From assembly GCF_006385555.1 (NCBI RefSeq), contig NZ_CP041036.1, positions 1,364,001-1,428,000 of the forward strand: a stretch of 64,000 bases of DNA. Direction: 5' to 3'. The stretch comes from Shewanella polaris. GTDB taxonomy: Bacteria > Pseudomonadota > Gammaproteobacteria > Enterobacterales > Shewanellaceae. Positions 18,357 to 28,168 of this stretch are shown here, piece by piece. The notes beneath the pieces are model-generated. The model ran no database searches and was not told where the DNA came from. It saw nothing but the letters and a program-made list of their open reading frames with translations. A program made the position numbers and the translations under genes. The first letter of the stretch is position 1. The number at the start of each line of letters is the position of its first letter.

Positions 18357-19280
18357 ATGGCCATTTTAGTATTAGCAGAACATGATAATGTTAGTTTAAA
18401 AACCGATACGGCCAAAGTGGTCAGCGCGGCAACCGCAATTGGTGGTGATATCCATGTGTTAGTTGCTGGTGTTGATTGTAGCGCTGCAGTAAGTGCAGCA
18501 CAAAGTTTGGCCGGTGTGAGTAAAGTGTTAGTTGCTGATGCTGCTCAATATGGTGCTCAACTAGCTGAAAATGTATCAAAATTAGTTGTAGAGATTGCGG
18601 GCGACTATGAGCATATTCTAGCGGCAGCAACCAGTATTGGTAAAGATACGTTACCGCGTGTGGCAGCATTATTAGATGTGTCACAACTTTCTGAAGTGAT
18701 TGAAGTTGTCAGTAGTGACACTTTTGTTCGCCCTATTTATGCGGGTAATGCTTTAGCAACCGTGCAAAGTTTAGATGATAAAAAAGTCATGACAGTGCGT
18801 TCAAGTGCATTTGATGCCGTCGCATCAACAGGCAGTGCTGAAGTGGTTAATCTTAGTCAAGCTATTGAGGCGCGTACTGAGTTTATCTCTCAATCGTTAA
18901 CAGAATCAGCGCGTCCTGAACTCGGTAATGCTGGCATTATTGTGTCTGGTGGCCGTGGTATGGGTAGCGGTGAAAACTTTGCTATTTTGGAACAACTTGC
19001 CGATAAACTGGGCGCGGCTGTGGGTGCTTCTCGTGCTGCGGTTGATGCTGGCTTTGTTCCAAACGACTTACAAGTGGGTCAAACGGGTAAAATCGTCGCG
19101 CCAGATTTGTATATCGCAGTGGGTATTTCTGGTGCAATCCAGCATCTTGCTGGTATGAAAGACTCTAAGGTGATTGTTGCTATTAACAAAGACCCTGAAG
19201 CCCCTATTTTTCAAGTGGCGGATTATGGTTTGGTTGCCGACTTATTTGAAGCAGTACCAGCATTGAACAATCTAATTTAA
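18357..19280 (+). CDS. etfA: Electron transfer flavoprotein alpha subunit
   Basis: FAD-binding large subunit of ETF. The 307 residues are full length. The N-terminal Rossmann-like domain (1-185) is followed by the FAD domain with [57 protein letters not shown] and [20 protein letters not shown]. It pairs with EtfB from the same transcript, which ends in the terminator at 19370-19405. Likely clients seen in this window are isovaleryl-CoA dehydrogenase (34411-35580) and the acyl-CoA dehydrogenase at 22364-24154. Confidence 0.96.
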   Translation: MAILVLAEHDNVSLKTDTAKVVSAATAIGGDIHVLVAGVDCSAAVSAAQSLAGVSKVLVADAAQYGAQLAENVSKLVVEIAGDYEHILAAATSIGKDTLPRVAALLDVSQLSEVIEVVSSDTFVRPIYAGNALATVQSLDDKKVMTVRSSAFDAVASTGSAEVVNLSQAIEARTEFISQSLTESARPELGNAGIIVSGGRGMGSGENFAILEQLADKLGAAVGASRAAVDAGFVPNDLQVGQTGKIVAPDLYIAVGISGAIQHLAGMKDSKVIVAINKDPEAPIFQVADYGLVADLFEAVPALNNLI

Positions 19281-19369
19281 TCTGACGTTAAGTCGTTAGA
19301 TGGGGGCGTTGATTAAGTTAGTGTTTTCAGCCGACTTTGAAGCGCGATTAAACGTTCGTTGTTCTATTC

Positions 19370-19405
19370 AAAAGGTTTCTACTCATAAAGTAGAAACCTT
19401 TTTTA
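19370..19405 (+). terminator. Intrinsic terminator after etfBA
   Basis: Long perfect stem AAAAGGTTTCTAC / GTAGAAACCTTTT followed by T, 90 bp after etfA. Confidence 0.93.
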
Positions 19406-19978
19406 TTGGGCTAGTGTTAGATTAGTTTTGAATTAGTATTAGTTTTTATGTTGAGTTTTAAAAATGTCAGTTCAAAAATCAATAGTTTGATGCAGTTGCT
19501 GTTTTTGTGCCCATTACGCTAGTGTGCATTTGACTTAAAAACGTTAGACTAATGCTATGCAATTGTGGATTTTGTTGGCAATATTGTTATTTGTACTGCG
19601 ATTTAGTGTTTTTTTCTGGCATAGAATAAGTCGTTTATGATTGTATGTTCGCGCTGTTTGTAATGCATTTTAAATGCAAATGGCCAAAGTAGAGGTGCAT
19701 TGCGTAAAAGTCGTATTGAATTGGGTGATGCCAATAATTCAGTATTAAAGGATGCAATGCCGAAACAAATGAGTCTATCAAACACATTTGTTGGTGCAGT
19801 ACTCGAAAGGGGCTGCACTGTCATAGAGTTTTTATCTATATGATAAAAGAATGATATTCATATTAAGTGGGTATTACTGTGGAGCGCTACTAGTTAAGTT
19901 AATGCATACTCTTTCGGCGTATGTTTAGCCTTATTTCTAGTTTTCTCTATTCGTATCCAACGAAGAAATAATTAAATT
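19406..19978. other. Spacer between etfA and nhaC-like gene without a supported gene
   Basis: About 570 bases. A 73-codon minus frame (19603-19824) is open, but its product has no recognisable motif and its ribosome site is poor, so it is left uncalled. No tRNA, repeat or strong hairpin seen. The promoter of the following antiporter gene must lie here. Confidence 0.45.
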
Positions 19979-21535
19979 ATGATAATAAGTTATGCCGATT
20001 CGGCACTTTCCGTTTTGCCACCACTTGTGGCTATTTTACTCGCCATTTTAACCCGTAAGGTGCTACTTTCGCTAGGGTTAGGCATTGTTATTGGTGCTTT
20101 GTTACTGAGCGACTTTTCAGTTATTGCTACCAGTGAATATATATTACACACAGTAGGTCAACTCGTTTGGAAAGACGGTGGATTGAACAATTGGAATGTG
20201 TATATTTTAGGTTTTTTGGTTGTACTAGGCATGATAACCGCGTTAATTACCGTGAGTGGTTCTGCTCGGGCATTCGCTGATTGGGCTAAACAACATATAC
20301 GCAGTAAACGTGATGCCAAGCTGATGACCATGTTTTTGGGTTGTGTGGTATTTATTGATGATTATTTTAATAGTTTAGTGGTAGGTTCTATTTCTCGGCC
20401 TATTACTGATCGTTATCATATCTCGCGGGCCAAATTAGCTTATATTCTCGATTCTACTGCTGCACCTATATGTGTTATTTCACCAGTGTCTAGCTGGGGG
20501 GCATATATCATCGCGTTAATTGGCGGTATTTTAACGGCGCATGGATTTACTGACTCTGGTTATTTAAGTGTTTTTATGCAAATGATCCCAATGAACTTTT
20601 ATGCGGTGTTTTCGTTGTTGTTACTGCTATTTGTCGCGGCATTTGGCTTAGATGTTGGCCCTATGCGTCAACATGAATTAAATGCATTACGCGGTAATTT
20701 GTTCGATGAATCTAAAGGGCAACCACCAGGCGCGGTATCCGATTTACCCGAAGCGGATACTGGTAAGGTGATGGGCTTATTTTTGCCTATCGCCATATTA
20801 GTGTTTGCCACAATATATTTTATGGTTTCAAGCGGTGCTGATGCATTAGCAGCTAAAGATTTACCCTTTAATGTGTTGGGTGCATTTGAAAATACTGATG
20901 TAAGTTCATCTTTATTTTTTGGATCGATTATTGGTCTCATTGCCACGGTGATTTTAGGCATTCAACAAAAAGTTGAGTTGCCTATGTTGCTATCTGGGAT
21001 GCTGGTTGGTGCGCGTTCTATGTTGCCAGCAATATATATTTTACTGTTTGCTTGGACTATTGCTAGCGTAATAGGTGAGTTAGAAACAGGCAAGTACATG
21101 GCCAGTTTAGCCACCGATAATATTCCGTTTGCCATGCTGCCTGCCGTGTTGTTTTTATTAGCGGGTATTACGGCATTTTCAACCGGAACTAGTTGGGGTA
21201 CCTTTGGGATTATGTTACCTATTGCCGCAGATATGGCCATGGGCAGTGACAGTACTATGATGTTGCCTATGTTAGCTGCTGTGTTATCTGGTGCGGTATT
21301 TGGCGATCATTGCTCGCCTATCTCTGATACCACTATTTTGTCGTCAACAGGGGCGAGTTGTCACCATATTGACCATGTAGTAACGCAGTTACCTTATGCA
21401 CTGATTGCAGCATTGATAAGTTTCGTGGGATATATCGTACTTGGTTTTACGGGTTCCTTAATCGCCGGATTGCTTTGCTGTTCGGTAATGTTTGCTATTA
21501 GTATTGTTGTACTGCACTTTGTTGCTAAAAAGTAA
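19979..21535 (+). CDS. NhaC-family Na+/H+ antiporter-like membrane protein
   Basis: Polytopic inner-membrane protein of 518 residues with about 12 helices, of the NhaC ion-transporter superfamily. Family hallmarks are the conserved buried acidic segment VFIDDYFNSLVVGSISRPITDR (about 126-147), STAAPICVISPVSSWGAYII and the closing FSTGTSWGTFGIMLPIA and GAVFGDHCSPISDTTILSSTGASCHHIDHV. Sodium/proton exchange is the general function, but some members carry amino acids or organic acids, so the substrate is not certain. Monocistronic with a terminator 70 bp downstream. Confidence 0.85.
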   Translation: MIISYADSALSVLPPLVAILLAILTRKVLLSLGLGIVIGALLLSDFSVIATSEYILHTVGQLVWKDGGLNNWNVYILGFLVVLGMITALITVSGSARAFADWAKQHIRSKRDAKLMTMFLGCVVFIDDYFNSLVVGSISRPITDRYHISRAKLAYILDSTAAPICVISPVSSWGAYIIALIGGILTAHGFTDSGYLSVFMQMIPMNFYAVFSLLLLLFVAAFGLDVGPMRQHELNALRGNLFDESKGQPPGAVSDLPEADTGKVMGLFLPIAILVFATIYFMVSSGADALAAKDLPFNVLGAFENTDVSSSLFFGSIIGLIATVILGIQQKVELPMLLSGMLVGARSMLPAIYILLFAWTIASVIGELETGKYMASLATDNIPFAMLPAVLFLLAGITAFSTGTSWGTFGIMLPIAADMAMGSDSTMMLPMLAAVLSGAVFGDHCSPISDTTILSSTGASCHHIDHVVTQLPYALIAALISFVGYIVLGFTGSLIAGLLCCSVMFAISIVVLHFVAKK

Positions 21536-21605
21536 TGCTTGATCATTATTTCGTGCACGCAAATTAATCTGCTAATGTAAATTAATAAACAGATTACTAC
21601 CGCAT

Positions 21606-21642
21606 AAAAATGCCGTATTCATAACGAATATGGCATTTTTGT
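21606..21642 (+). terminator. Intrinsic terminator after nhaC-like gene
   Basis: Stem AAATGCCGTATTC / GAATATGGCATTT (one G-U pair) followed by T residues. Confidence 0.85.
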
Positions 21643-21710
21643 TTGTTGTTGCGATGTTAATAAAGGTAAAATGAGCGACATTATCTGACTAACTATTGGG
21701 ACGCTTCATT

Positions 21711-22289
21711 TTGGCGCAACTGTATTTTTATTATTCGGCAATGAACGCCGGTAAATCAACATCATTACTGCAGTCTTCTTATAATTATCGCGAACGTGGT
21801 ATGCACACCTTAGTGATGACGGCATCGATAGACAATCGTTATGGTGTCGGCAAAGTGTCATCACGTATTGGCATTGAAACCGATGCGCAGGTATTCGGTA
21901 GCACTGATAATTTAATTGAGCTAATTTCGACGGCCAATAATGAGCAAAAAATTCATTGCGTATTGATTGATGAAAGTCAGTTTTTAAGTAAAGAGCAAGT
22001 CAGGCAGATAACACATGTAGTCGATAACATGGATATTCCAGTGTTATGTTATGGTTTACGTAATGACTTTCAAGGTGAGTTGTTTACTGGCAGCCATTAT
22101 TTATTAGCGTGGGCTGATAAGTTAGTCGAATTGAAAACTATTTGTCATTGTGGCCGCAAAGCTAACATGGTTGTCCGTCTTGATCATGACGGTAAGCCTA
22201 TGAGTGAAGGTGAGCAAGTTGCCATTGGTGGTAATGAAAGTTATGAGTCGGTTTGTCGAAAGCATTTTCGTGAGTTTTTGTGGGATTAA
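21711..22289 (+). CDS. tdk: Thymidine kinase
   Basis: Type II thymidine kinase that phosphorylates thymidine in pyrimidine salvage. The product from the TTG at 21711 is 192 residues. The P-loop is [13 protein letters not shown], the Walker B-like segment is VLIDESQFL with the catalytic Glu, the lasso region is [18 protein letters not shown], and the zinc cysteines are CHC and the later SVCRKH. The family N terminus [15 protein letters not shown] fixes the start at this rare TTG, with GGGA nine bases upstream. Longer frames from 21696 add residues not seen in the family. Confidence 0.94.
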   Translation: MAQLYFYYSAMNAGKSTSLLQSSYNYRERGMHTLVMTASIDNRYGVGKVSSRIGIETDAQVFGSTDNLIELISTANNEQKIHCVLIDESQFLSKEQVRQITHVVDNMDIPVLCYGLRNDFQGELFTGSHYLLAWADKLVELKTICHCGRKANMVVRLDHDGKPMSEGEQVAIGGNESYESVCRKHFREFLWD

Positions 22290-22312
22290 GTTAACTCCAA
22301 CATGACTGAATA

Positions 22313-22348
22313 AAAAAGCCGCTTCAAGTCAATTGGGGCGGCTTTAAA
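22313..22348. terminator. Bidirectional terminator between tdk and acyl-CoA dehydrogenase
   Basis: Stem AAAGCCGC / GCGGCTTT with A and T tracts on both sides lies between two convergent genes and can serve both. Confidence 0.85.
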
Positions 22349-22363
22349 TTATCATATTAGCGA

Positions 22364-24154
22364 TTAAAAGTCAGAGTCGGTAAATTCAACAATGTTAGCG
22401 CTACTGGCTTCAATTTGTTTGCGTAAACTACGGGTTTGGCTACCCCAATAAGTCATAAAGAACTTAGCAGTATTAAGTTTTGCTTGGTAAAATTGACTTT
22501 CTTCAGTGCCCATTTCTAATGCCGCTATTGATGTTGCTGCAATTCGAGTCCACATCCAAGCTAATGCTGTAATACCAAATAATTGCATATAGGCCATGGA
22601 TGCAGCGCCAATGATGTCTGGATTTTTACTGGCTGATTGCACAATAAATCCGGTGGCTTTTTCGAGATCGCCAGCCGCATCGATTAATCCTGCAAGATAA
22701 GGCTTCATATCTTCATTAGTTGAGTGTTGCTCAATCAACTCTCTAACCATACCTGACCATATCTTTAATGCAGCGCCTTTATCGGAAAGTAATTTACGGC
22801 CGACTAAATCAAGAGCTTGTACTCCGTTTGTACCTTCGTAAATCATTGCAATCCGGCTATCTCTCACAAACTGTTCCATACCCCATTCGGTAATATAGCC
22901 ATGACCACCATATACTTGCTGTGCATCCACACAGGCTTTAAACCCCTGGTCGGTGACAAAGCCTTTAACGATAGGCGTAAATAGCGCTGCTAGTGCAGAG
23001 GCTTGTTTTGCTTGAGCAGGGGCGGTGTGACGTTCTGCTTGGTCAAGCCATAACGCTTGCTGGCCCATTAATGCACGTGTACCTTCGTTAAATGACTTTT
23101 GCGATAACAGCATACGACGAATATCACCATGGACCAATAATGAGTCTGCGGCTTGTTCAGGTTGTTTAATACCACTTAATGCACGGCCTTGAATACGTTC
23201 TTTGGCATAGACGAGGGCATTTTGATAAGCAATATCTGATACGCCTAAACCTTGAAGACCGACCCCTAAACGTGCTTGGTTCATCATGGTGAACATGGCT
23301 TTTAAGCCTTGATGCGCTGCACCTACTAATTCACCTATCGCGCTGTCAAAATGCATCACACAAGTCGAGTTTCCGTGGATGCCCATTTTATGCTCTAAAC
23401 TTGTCGCACTTAGGGTGTTAGCTTTGCCTAAGCTACCGTCATCATTAACTAAAAATTTAGGTACGGCAAATAACGAAATCCCTTTAACGCCTGCTGGCGC
23501 ATCTGGTAAGCGAGCTAATACTAAATGAACGATATTTTCGGCTAGGTCGTGATCGCCAGATGAGATAAATATTTTCTCGCCACTAATAGCAAATAAACCA
23601 TCAGCTGCAGGAATGGCTTTAGTGCGCAGTAAGGCTAAATCTGTACCAGCATGCGACTCTGTTAAGTTCATGGTCCCGGTCCACTCGCCACTGACCAATT
23701 TGGCTAAATACTTTTGTTTTAATGCATCGCTACCATGAACATGAATAGCTGAATACGCACCATGGGTTAATCCTGGATACATAGCAAATGCCATGTTGGT
23801 AGCCGATTTCATTTCAGTGGCAAAGGTGCCAATGACTTCAGGCAGGCCTTGGCCGCCAAACTCAGGATCACAGGTTAATGTTGCCCAGCCGTCTTCTACA
23901 TATTGTTTATAAGCTTGCTTAAAGCCTTTTGGAGTAATGACCTTACCGCCTACCAGTTTACAGCCTTCTATGTCACCACTAGCATTGAGTGGTAGCATGA
24001 CCTTGGTGGCGAAGTCGGCAACGCCCTGTAGAATCGCATCGGTGAGATCTTCATCTAATTCATCAAAACCGCGTAAATCAGTTTGTTGATAGACATTGAG
24101 CAGTTCAGACAGAATAAATTGATAATCTCGAAGTGGAGCTTGATAAATAGGCAT
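22364..24154 (-). CDS. Acyl-CoA dehydrogenase (long form with C-terminal extension)
   Basis: FAD enzyme that oxidises acyl-CoA to 2-enoyl-CoA and passes electrons to ETF. The 596 residues exceed the usual 380-400 because of an N-terminal extension and a C-terminal acyl-CoA dehydrogenase C domain (about 470-590). Core motifs are MNLTESHAGTDLALLRTKA, YQNALVYAKERIQGR, QVYGGHGYITEWGMEQFVRDSRIAMIYEGTNGVQALDLVGRK. The catalytic Glu is in the IYEGTNG segment, as in short/medium-chain types. Chain length is not readable from sequence. A ribosome site (TAAGGAAAG) precedes the ATG. Monocistronic. Confidence 0.9.
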   Translation of the reverse strand: MPIYQAPLRDYQFILSELLNVYQQTDLRGFDELDEDLTDAILQGVADFATKVMLPLNASGDIEGCKLVGGKVITPKGFKQAYKQYVEDGWATLTCDPEFGGQGLPEVIGTFATEMKSATNMAFAMYPGLTHGAYSAIHVHGSDALKQKYLAKLVSGEWTGTMNLTESHAGTDLALLRTKAIPAADGLFAISGEKIFISSGDHDLAENIVHLVLARLPDAPAGVKGISLFAVPKFLVNDDGSLGKANTLSATSLEHKMGIHGNSTCVMHFDSAIGELVGAAHQGLKAMFTMMNQARLGVGLQGLGVSDIAYQNALVYAKERIQGRALSGIKQPEQAADSLLVHGDIRRMLLSQKSFNEGTRALMGQQALWLDQAERHTAPAQAKQASALAALFTPIVKGFVTDQGFKACVDAQQVYGGHGYITEWGMEQFVRDSRIAMIYEGTNGVQALDLVGRKLLSDKGAALKIWSGMVRELIEQHSTNEDMKPYLAGLIDAAGDLEKATGFIVQSASKNPDIIGAASMAYMQLFGITALAWMWTRIAATSIAALEMGTEESQFYQAKLNTAKFFMTYWGSQTRSLRKQIEASSANIVEFTDSDF

Positions 24155-24176
24155 AAGATCTTTCCTTAGTTACTGT

Positions 24177-24209
24177 GTTTCAGCTTGGCGTGGGTAGCAA
24201 AGCTGAAAC
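24177..24209. promoter_or_regulatory. Inverted repeat in the leader of the acyl-CoA dehydrogenase gene
   Basis: A perfect 8-bp inverted repeat (GTTTCAGC / GCTGAAAC) with a 17-base loop, 23 bp upstream of the start codon. It has no T tract, so it is not a terminator. It may be an operator or an mRNA hairpin near the ribosome site. The remaining 270 bases up to the thioredoxin gene show nothing else I recognise. Confidence 0.5.
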
Positions 24210-24483
24210 TGGCTACAGGTCCAATCTGATTAAGTCTGTCTATTTAATCTACGCCAATTTGATTAAAAACTCAGCAAAATTTTACTGACAGGCGGACCTT
24301 ATTTTGTTGGTATATAAAACCCGATCCACTTGTCATTTTATCCATGAGTTGGTTAGCGATTGCTTAATATTATCTTTATTATTGGGCAATAATGTTGATG
24401 TTAACTGATTAACGAATACATAAAGGTCTTTGTCCGGTCTATATCTGTTGTCTATCAAAAAATACTCATTAAAGGGGTTGGTT

Positions 24484-24990
24484 ATGAAATCGATTTATTC
24501 AAGCTTGAGTGCATTTGGCTTATTATTGTTGTCTTTTGTACCATTAGGTATAGCTGATGCCGCCGCGAAAGTGGATGACTCCGTGGCACCTAATTTCGAA
24601 TTATTCACGGCTGACGGTAAGGCATTCAATTTACATGATTATGCTGGCAAACCGGTGATTTTGCATTTTTGGGCCACATGGTGCCCTTATTGTAAAAAGC
24701 TTCAACCCGGTTTAGAGAAACTTCGACTTAACTATCAAGATACTGATTTGAAGATGATTGGTATTAGTTTTAATGAGGACGCTGATGCCAAACCCGGACA
24801 AAGTTTACGTGAACGCGGCGTAGAGATGAAGACGCTGGTATTGGGGGATGAGGTTGCTAACTTGTATGGCGTTAGGGGAACGCCAACAACAGTATTCATT
24901 GACCGTAGCGGTCATATTGCGTGGGTAACCAATACTGCTAATCCTGATGATCCTAACTTAGATAAAGCGGTGCAGTTTTTGATAAAATAG
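24484..24990 (+). CDS. TlpA/ResA-type thioredoxin-like protein, exported
   Basis: Periplasmic thiol-disulfide oxidoreductase of the AhpC/TSA-TlpA group, 168 residues. N-terminal Sec signal peptide (SLSAFGLLLLSFVPLGIADAAA), then a thioredoxin fold with active site WATWCPYC (about residues 65-72), cis-Pro in VRGTPTTVFID and a central insertion typical of TlpA/ResA. Such proteins often reduce apocytochrome c haem-binding cysteines, which would suit a cytochrome-rich host, but the partner is unknown. The ATG at 24484 with AAAGGGG upstream is chosen over an earlier in-frame codon at 24430. Confidence 0.87.
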   Translation: MKSIYSSLSAFGLLLLSFVPLGIADAAAKVDDSVAPNFELFTADGKAFNLHDYAGKPVILHFWATWCPYCKKLQPGLEKLRLNYQDTDLKMIGISFNEDADAKPGQSLRERGVEMKTLVLGDEVANLYGVRGTPTTVFIDRSGHIAWVTNTANPDDPNLDKAVQFLIK

Positions 24991-25067
24991 CTAAAGCAAC
25001 AATCGGGCTATTTTTGTTCATTGTTCTCATTTGCTAGCGAGAACAGTATCGTGGACATAGATAGCCA

Positions 25068-26258
25068 TTAGATTTTGTTCCTCAGTGCATATTTTAATAT
25101 CAGCGGTCCAATTAGGGTGGTTAAAGCAATAATCATGACTAATATGGCAAACTCTTTAGCTTCAATGACGCCAAGCTGGCGGCCCATTTCAGCAAACACT
25201 AATCCTACCTCGCCCCTTGGCACCATTGCCGAACCGACAATGAACCTTTCTTGCCAGTTTGAGCTGGCCAATAGCCCTACGATAAATTTACTCGCAACAG
25301 CGATTACGGTCAGCCAAGCGAGTATTAATAAGCCTGTATAGCTCATATCAAGCTGACTTAAGTCTATGCTAATACCGACATAAACGAAAAAGACTGGACT
25401 GAGTAGTTGAACTAACGGCTTTGCTGCTTTTTCTAGTTTCAAGGTATAAGCAAAGGGGTTTTTAAGGTATTTATTAAAAGGCGAAGTGAATTGCCGTGAC
25501 AAGCCCATACCGACAGCAAATCCACCTAAAATTGCTGGGGTACCAAACCAGTGTGCTAACCAAGCAAATAAACAAATAATCGACATCACCACAAAAATGT
25601 CATAACCGGGTACGTGCGCTTTAATGTGTAGCCCGCGAGTTAAATAGATAATAACCCTGACCAGTGGCGGACTGAGAATAATGAAGCAAGCTATCATGAT
25701 AAATAATATTAATGTTGAGCTTATATCTAACTCACCAGATGAGGCAAAATTAAACAACACACTCAGTAATATTACACCAACGATATCATCAATGACTGCA
25801 GCACCCAGAATAATTTGTCCAGCCGTAGTTTGGGTTTGATTGTTTAGTGCTAATACACACATTGAAATGCTAATGCTGGTGGCCGATAGAGCACAACCAA
25901 AAAATAATGCAGTAAAGGGCGGTATAGAAAGCCAATAAAAGCTAGCCAACCCAATAACGATGAATGGCGTTAAAATACCTAACGCCGCGACTTTGACAGC
26001 TTTGCTGCCTGAATAAGCCAGTTTTTTGATGGAGGTTTCACAGCCAATATCAAATAACAACAAAATGACACCAAGCTCCGCGATGACAGCTAAAGTGCTA
26101 TTAGGTGTGACCCAATTTAGTAATGAGGGACCAATTAGAATGCCAGCAATGACTTCGCCCACGACAATTGGAAACCCTATCCTGTCAATTAGTTCACCTA
26201 ATATTCTACCAGCAACCAGAATGAGAAATAGTGACATAACAAAATTGTCTATTGCCAT
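25068..26258 (-). CDS. CPA2-family cation/proton antiporter (membrane domain only)
   Basis: Inner-membrane monovalent cation:proton antiporter of the KefB/CPA2 type, 396 residues and about 12 helices. Family segments include GFPIVVGEVIAGILIGPSLL, GVILLLFDIGCETS, GAAVIDDIVGVILL with the paired acidic residues of the ion site, and SAMVPRGEVGLVFAEMG. The C-terminal RCK/TrkA-N regulatory domain of KefB/KefC is absent, so this is a short form. A perfect FNR/EtrA consensus lies 53 bp upstream of the start. The ion (Na+ or K+) is not resolvable. Confidence 0.88.
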   Translation of the reverse strand: MAIDNFVMSLFLILVAGRILGELIDRIGFPIVVGEVIAGILIGPSLLNWVTPNSTLAVIAELGVILLLFDIGCETSIKKLAYSGSKAVKVAALGILTPFIVIGLASFYWLSIPPFTALFFGCALSATSISISMCVLALNNQTQTTAGQIILGAAVIDDIVGVILLSVLFNFASSGELDISSTLILFIMIACFIILSPPLVRVIIYLTRGLHIKAHVPGYDIFVVMSIICLFAWLAHWFGTPAILGGFAVGMGLSRQFTSPFNKYLKNPFAYTLKLEKAAKPLVQLLSPVFFVYVGISIDLSQLDMSYTGLLILAWLTVIAVASKFIVGLLASSNWQERFIVGSAMVPRGEVGLVFAEMGRQLGVIEAKEFAILVMIIALTTLIGPLILKYALRNKI

Positions 26259-26310
26259 GGTTCCCCCTTAAGTTGAGCAATATGCAATTGATCTATATTG
26301 CTTAAAAAAA

Positions 26311-26324
26311 TTGATTTTGATCAA
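26311..26324. promoter_or_regulatory. Perfect FNR/EtrA-type site between antiporter and usp genes
   Basis: TTGATTTTGATCAA matches TTGAT-N4-ATCAA exactly. It sits 53-66 bp upstream of the antiporter start codon (minus) and about 240 bp upstream of the usp start (plus). The remainder of this 307-base spacer shows no other element I can name. Confidence 0.75.
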
Positions 26325-26565
26325 CTTTTTAACTGATTATTAAGCACAAACTTACGCTATTGGCTAATCTAAAGATAGTTACTTGCTCACGTTTTGCTCA
26401 GTTATATAACCTCATTTTCGCCATTGGAATTTAAGAGTGATAATTAGGTGGGACCAGCCTGTCGGCTTTATTAAGCTTATCTATAAATGTTTACTTATTG
26501 ACCTCAATGGTGCTGTTCCTAGGCGCTTGTCGCAGTGAAAAGTCAGCTGATATAAGGAGATTTAA

Positions 26566-27423
26566 ATGAACAAAGTGTTTATTATTGCTCAAATGGAACA
26601 AGCGCATACTGATGCCGTTGCTATTGGATTAACATTAACAAAACAGATGAATAAGCGAGCAGAGGTCTTTGCTTACATTTATGCATATTTAGGTGCCGAA
26701 GACACTGATCAACCACGACTTGCTGGGCTGGTGCAGAAGACGTTAATGGAGCAACGAGAATATCAACTGTTAGCTCAATTAGACTCCCTTGACGCTAAAG
26801 ATGTTCCGTTACATCTAATATGGAGTAAGTATCTTTTTGAACATGCTTGCCATCATTCTGCACGACATAGTTTCGATCTTATGATTAAGGCCGTTCATCA
26901 TGCTGATCATTATCTACCCACAGATTGGCAGTTAATTCGTCATACTAAAATCCCATTATTATTACTTACAAACAATCCACTCAATAAAGGTGGAACCACG
27001 CTTATTTCTATTGATTTAGACACTAAAAATTCAACCAAACAACGCCTCAATGACGCTGTTATTGTGCATGGGAAGCAACTAGCAGAGGCTACCGGAACTC
27101 AGTTGCATGCTGCTTATGTGCTAAGAATCCCTCAAATTATTCGCGATATGGATTTGCTCGACATTAACGCTTTAGTTAAAAAAGCCTATGCAGATCATAA
27201 ACAGCAAATTGCAGATATCGGTATAGATTCCGATTGTATGCACATTATATCTGGGGAACCAGATTTGTGTTTGTTTGAGCTGGCATGTCGATTAAATAGT
27301 GAATATTTTGTGATTGGTGCAAGGCAACGACAAGGATTGTTAGGTCGCATTATTGGTAATACTGCGGAAGCCATTTTAGGCCGTATGCGCAGTAATGTAT
27401 TGGTTATTCCCGCAGAGGAATAA
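26566..27423 (+). CDS. Tandem-domain universal stress protein (UspE-like)
   Basis: Cytoplasmic stress protein of 285 residues with two UspA domains. The second (about 140-283) keeps the nucleotide-binding signature GARQRQGLLGRIIGNTAEAILGRMRSNVLVIP, close to G-2x-G-9x-G(S/T). The first (about 1-135) is degenerate at that position (LIRHTKIPLLLLT without the glycine loop), as in UspE. A strong ribosome site (AAGGAG) precedes the ATG. A perfect FNR-type site lies further upstream, and Usp genes are often induced without oxygen. Confidence 0.87.
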   Translation: MNKVFIIAQMEQAHTDAVAIGLTLTKQMNKRAEVFAYIYAYLGAEDTDQPRLAGLVQKTLMEQREYQLLAQLDSLDAKDVPLHLIWSKYLFEHACHHSARHSFDLMIKAVHHADHYLPTDWQLIRHTKIPLLLLTNNPLNKGGTTLISIDLDTKNSTKQRLNDAVIVHGKQLAEATGTQLHAAYVLRIPQIIRDMDLLDINALVKKAYADHKQQIADIGIDSDCMHIISGEPDLCLFELACRLNSEYFVIGARQRQGLLGRIIGNTAEAILGRMRSNVLVIPAEE

Positions 27424-27450
27424 CCATGTTCATTAATAAGCAGATAATAT

Positions 27451-27480
27451 AAAGCCCAGCGGGGAAACTGGGCTTTATTG
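27451..27480. terminator. Bidirectional terminator between usp and the liu operon
   Basis: Stem AAAGCCCAG / CTGGGCTTT with a GGGGAAA loop, between convergent transcripts; it ends the liu operon on minus and usp on plus. Confidence 0.85.
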
Positions 27481-27498
27481 ATGATGGTGTATTTTACA

Positions 27499-28155
27499 TT
27501 AAAAGGTCATTTCAGGCACATGCTCTGGCACCACTAACTTACCAGCGGTTTTTGTGACAATCTCTTCAACAGATACACCTGGTGCGCGTTCTAACAGATG
27601 GAATGCGCCATCTTTAATTTCCATAAAGGCCAAATCTGTCATTACACGTTTAATGCAACCATAACCGGTTAATGGCAGTTCACATTTTGATAATAATTTT
27701 GAATTACCGTGTTTGTCTGCATGCATCATGGTGACAATGATATTGTCAGCACCTGCGACTAAATCCATTGCGCCGCCCATGCCCTTAATCAGTTTTCCTG
27801 GGATCATCCATGAGGCGATAGAGCCGTTAACATCGACTTCAAATGCGCCTAATACGGTTAAGTCTACGTGGCCGCCACGGATCATCGCAAAGCTTTCTGC
27901 TGATGAAAAGAATGACGATCCAGCAACTGCGGTGACTGTTTGTTTGCCAGCGTTGATGAGATCGGCGTCTATGGTTTCTTCGGTTGGAAACTCGCCCATG
28001 CCGAGTAAACCATTTTCAGATTGCAGCATCACTTGCATACCTTGTGGAATATAGTTAGCCACAAGTGTTGGAATACCAATACCTAAATTAACGTAAAAAC
28101 CGTCTTGTAATTCTTTTGCTACGCGCTGGGCGAGTTGTTCTCTGGTCAGTGCCAT
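27499..28155 (-). CDS. 3-oxoacid CoA-transferase subunit B
   Basis: Beta chain of succinyl-CoA:acetoacetate-type CoA transferase, which activates the acetoacetate released by HMG-CoA lyase. The 218 residues match AtoA/ScoB. The catalytic glutamate is in QSENGLLGMG (about residue 49), preceded by the nucleotide-like loop NLGIGIPTLVANYIP; GGHVDLTVLGAFEVD and MGGAMDLVAG are family segments. Last gene of the liu operon, 13 bp after subunit A. Confidence 0.93.
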   Translation of the reverse strand: MALTREQLAQRVAKELQDGFYVNLGIGIPTLVANYIPQGMQVMLQSENGLLGMGEFPTEETIDADLINAGKQTVTAVAGSSFFSSAESFAMIRGGHVDLTVLGAFEVDVNGSIASWMIPGKLIKGMGGAMDLVAGADNIIVTMMHADKHGNSKLLSKCELPLTGYGCIKRVMTDLAFMEIKDGAFHLLERAPGVSVEEIVTKTAGKLVVPEHVPEMTF

Positions 28156-28168
28156 GGTGTTGTCTCCC

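Noticed and set aside
19603-19824. 73-codon open frame on minus between etfA and the NhaC-like gene
   Set aside because: No family resemblance, poor start context, no terminator of its own; could be revisited if conserved.
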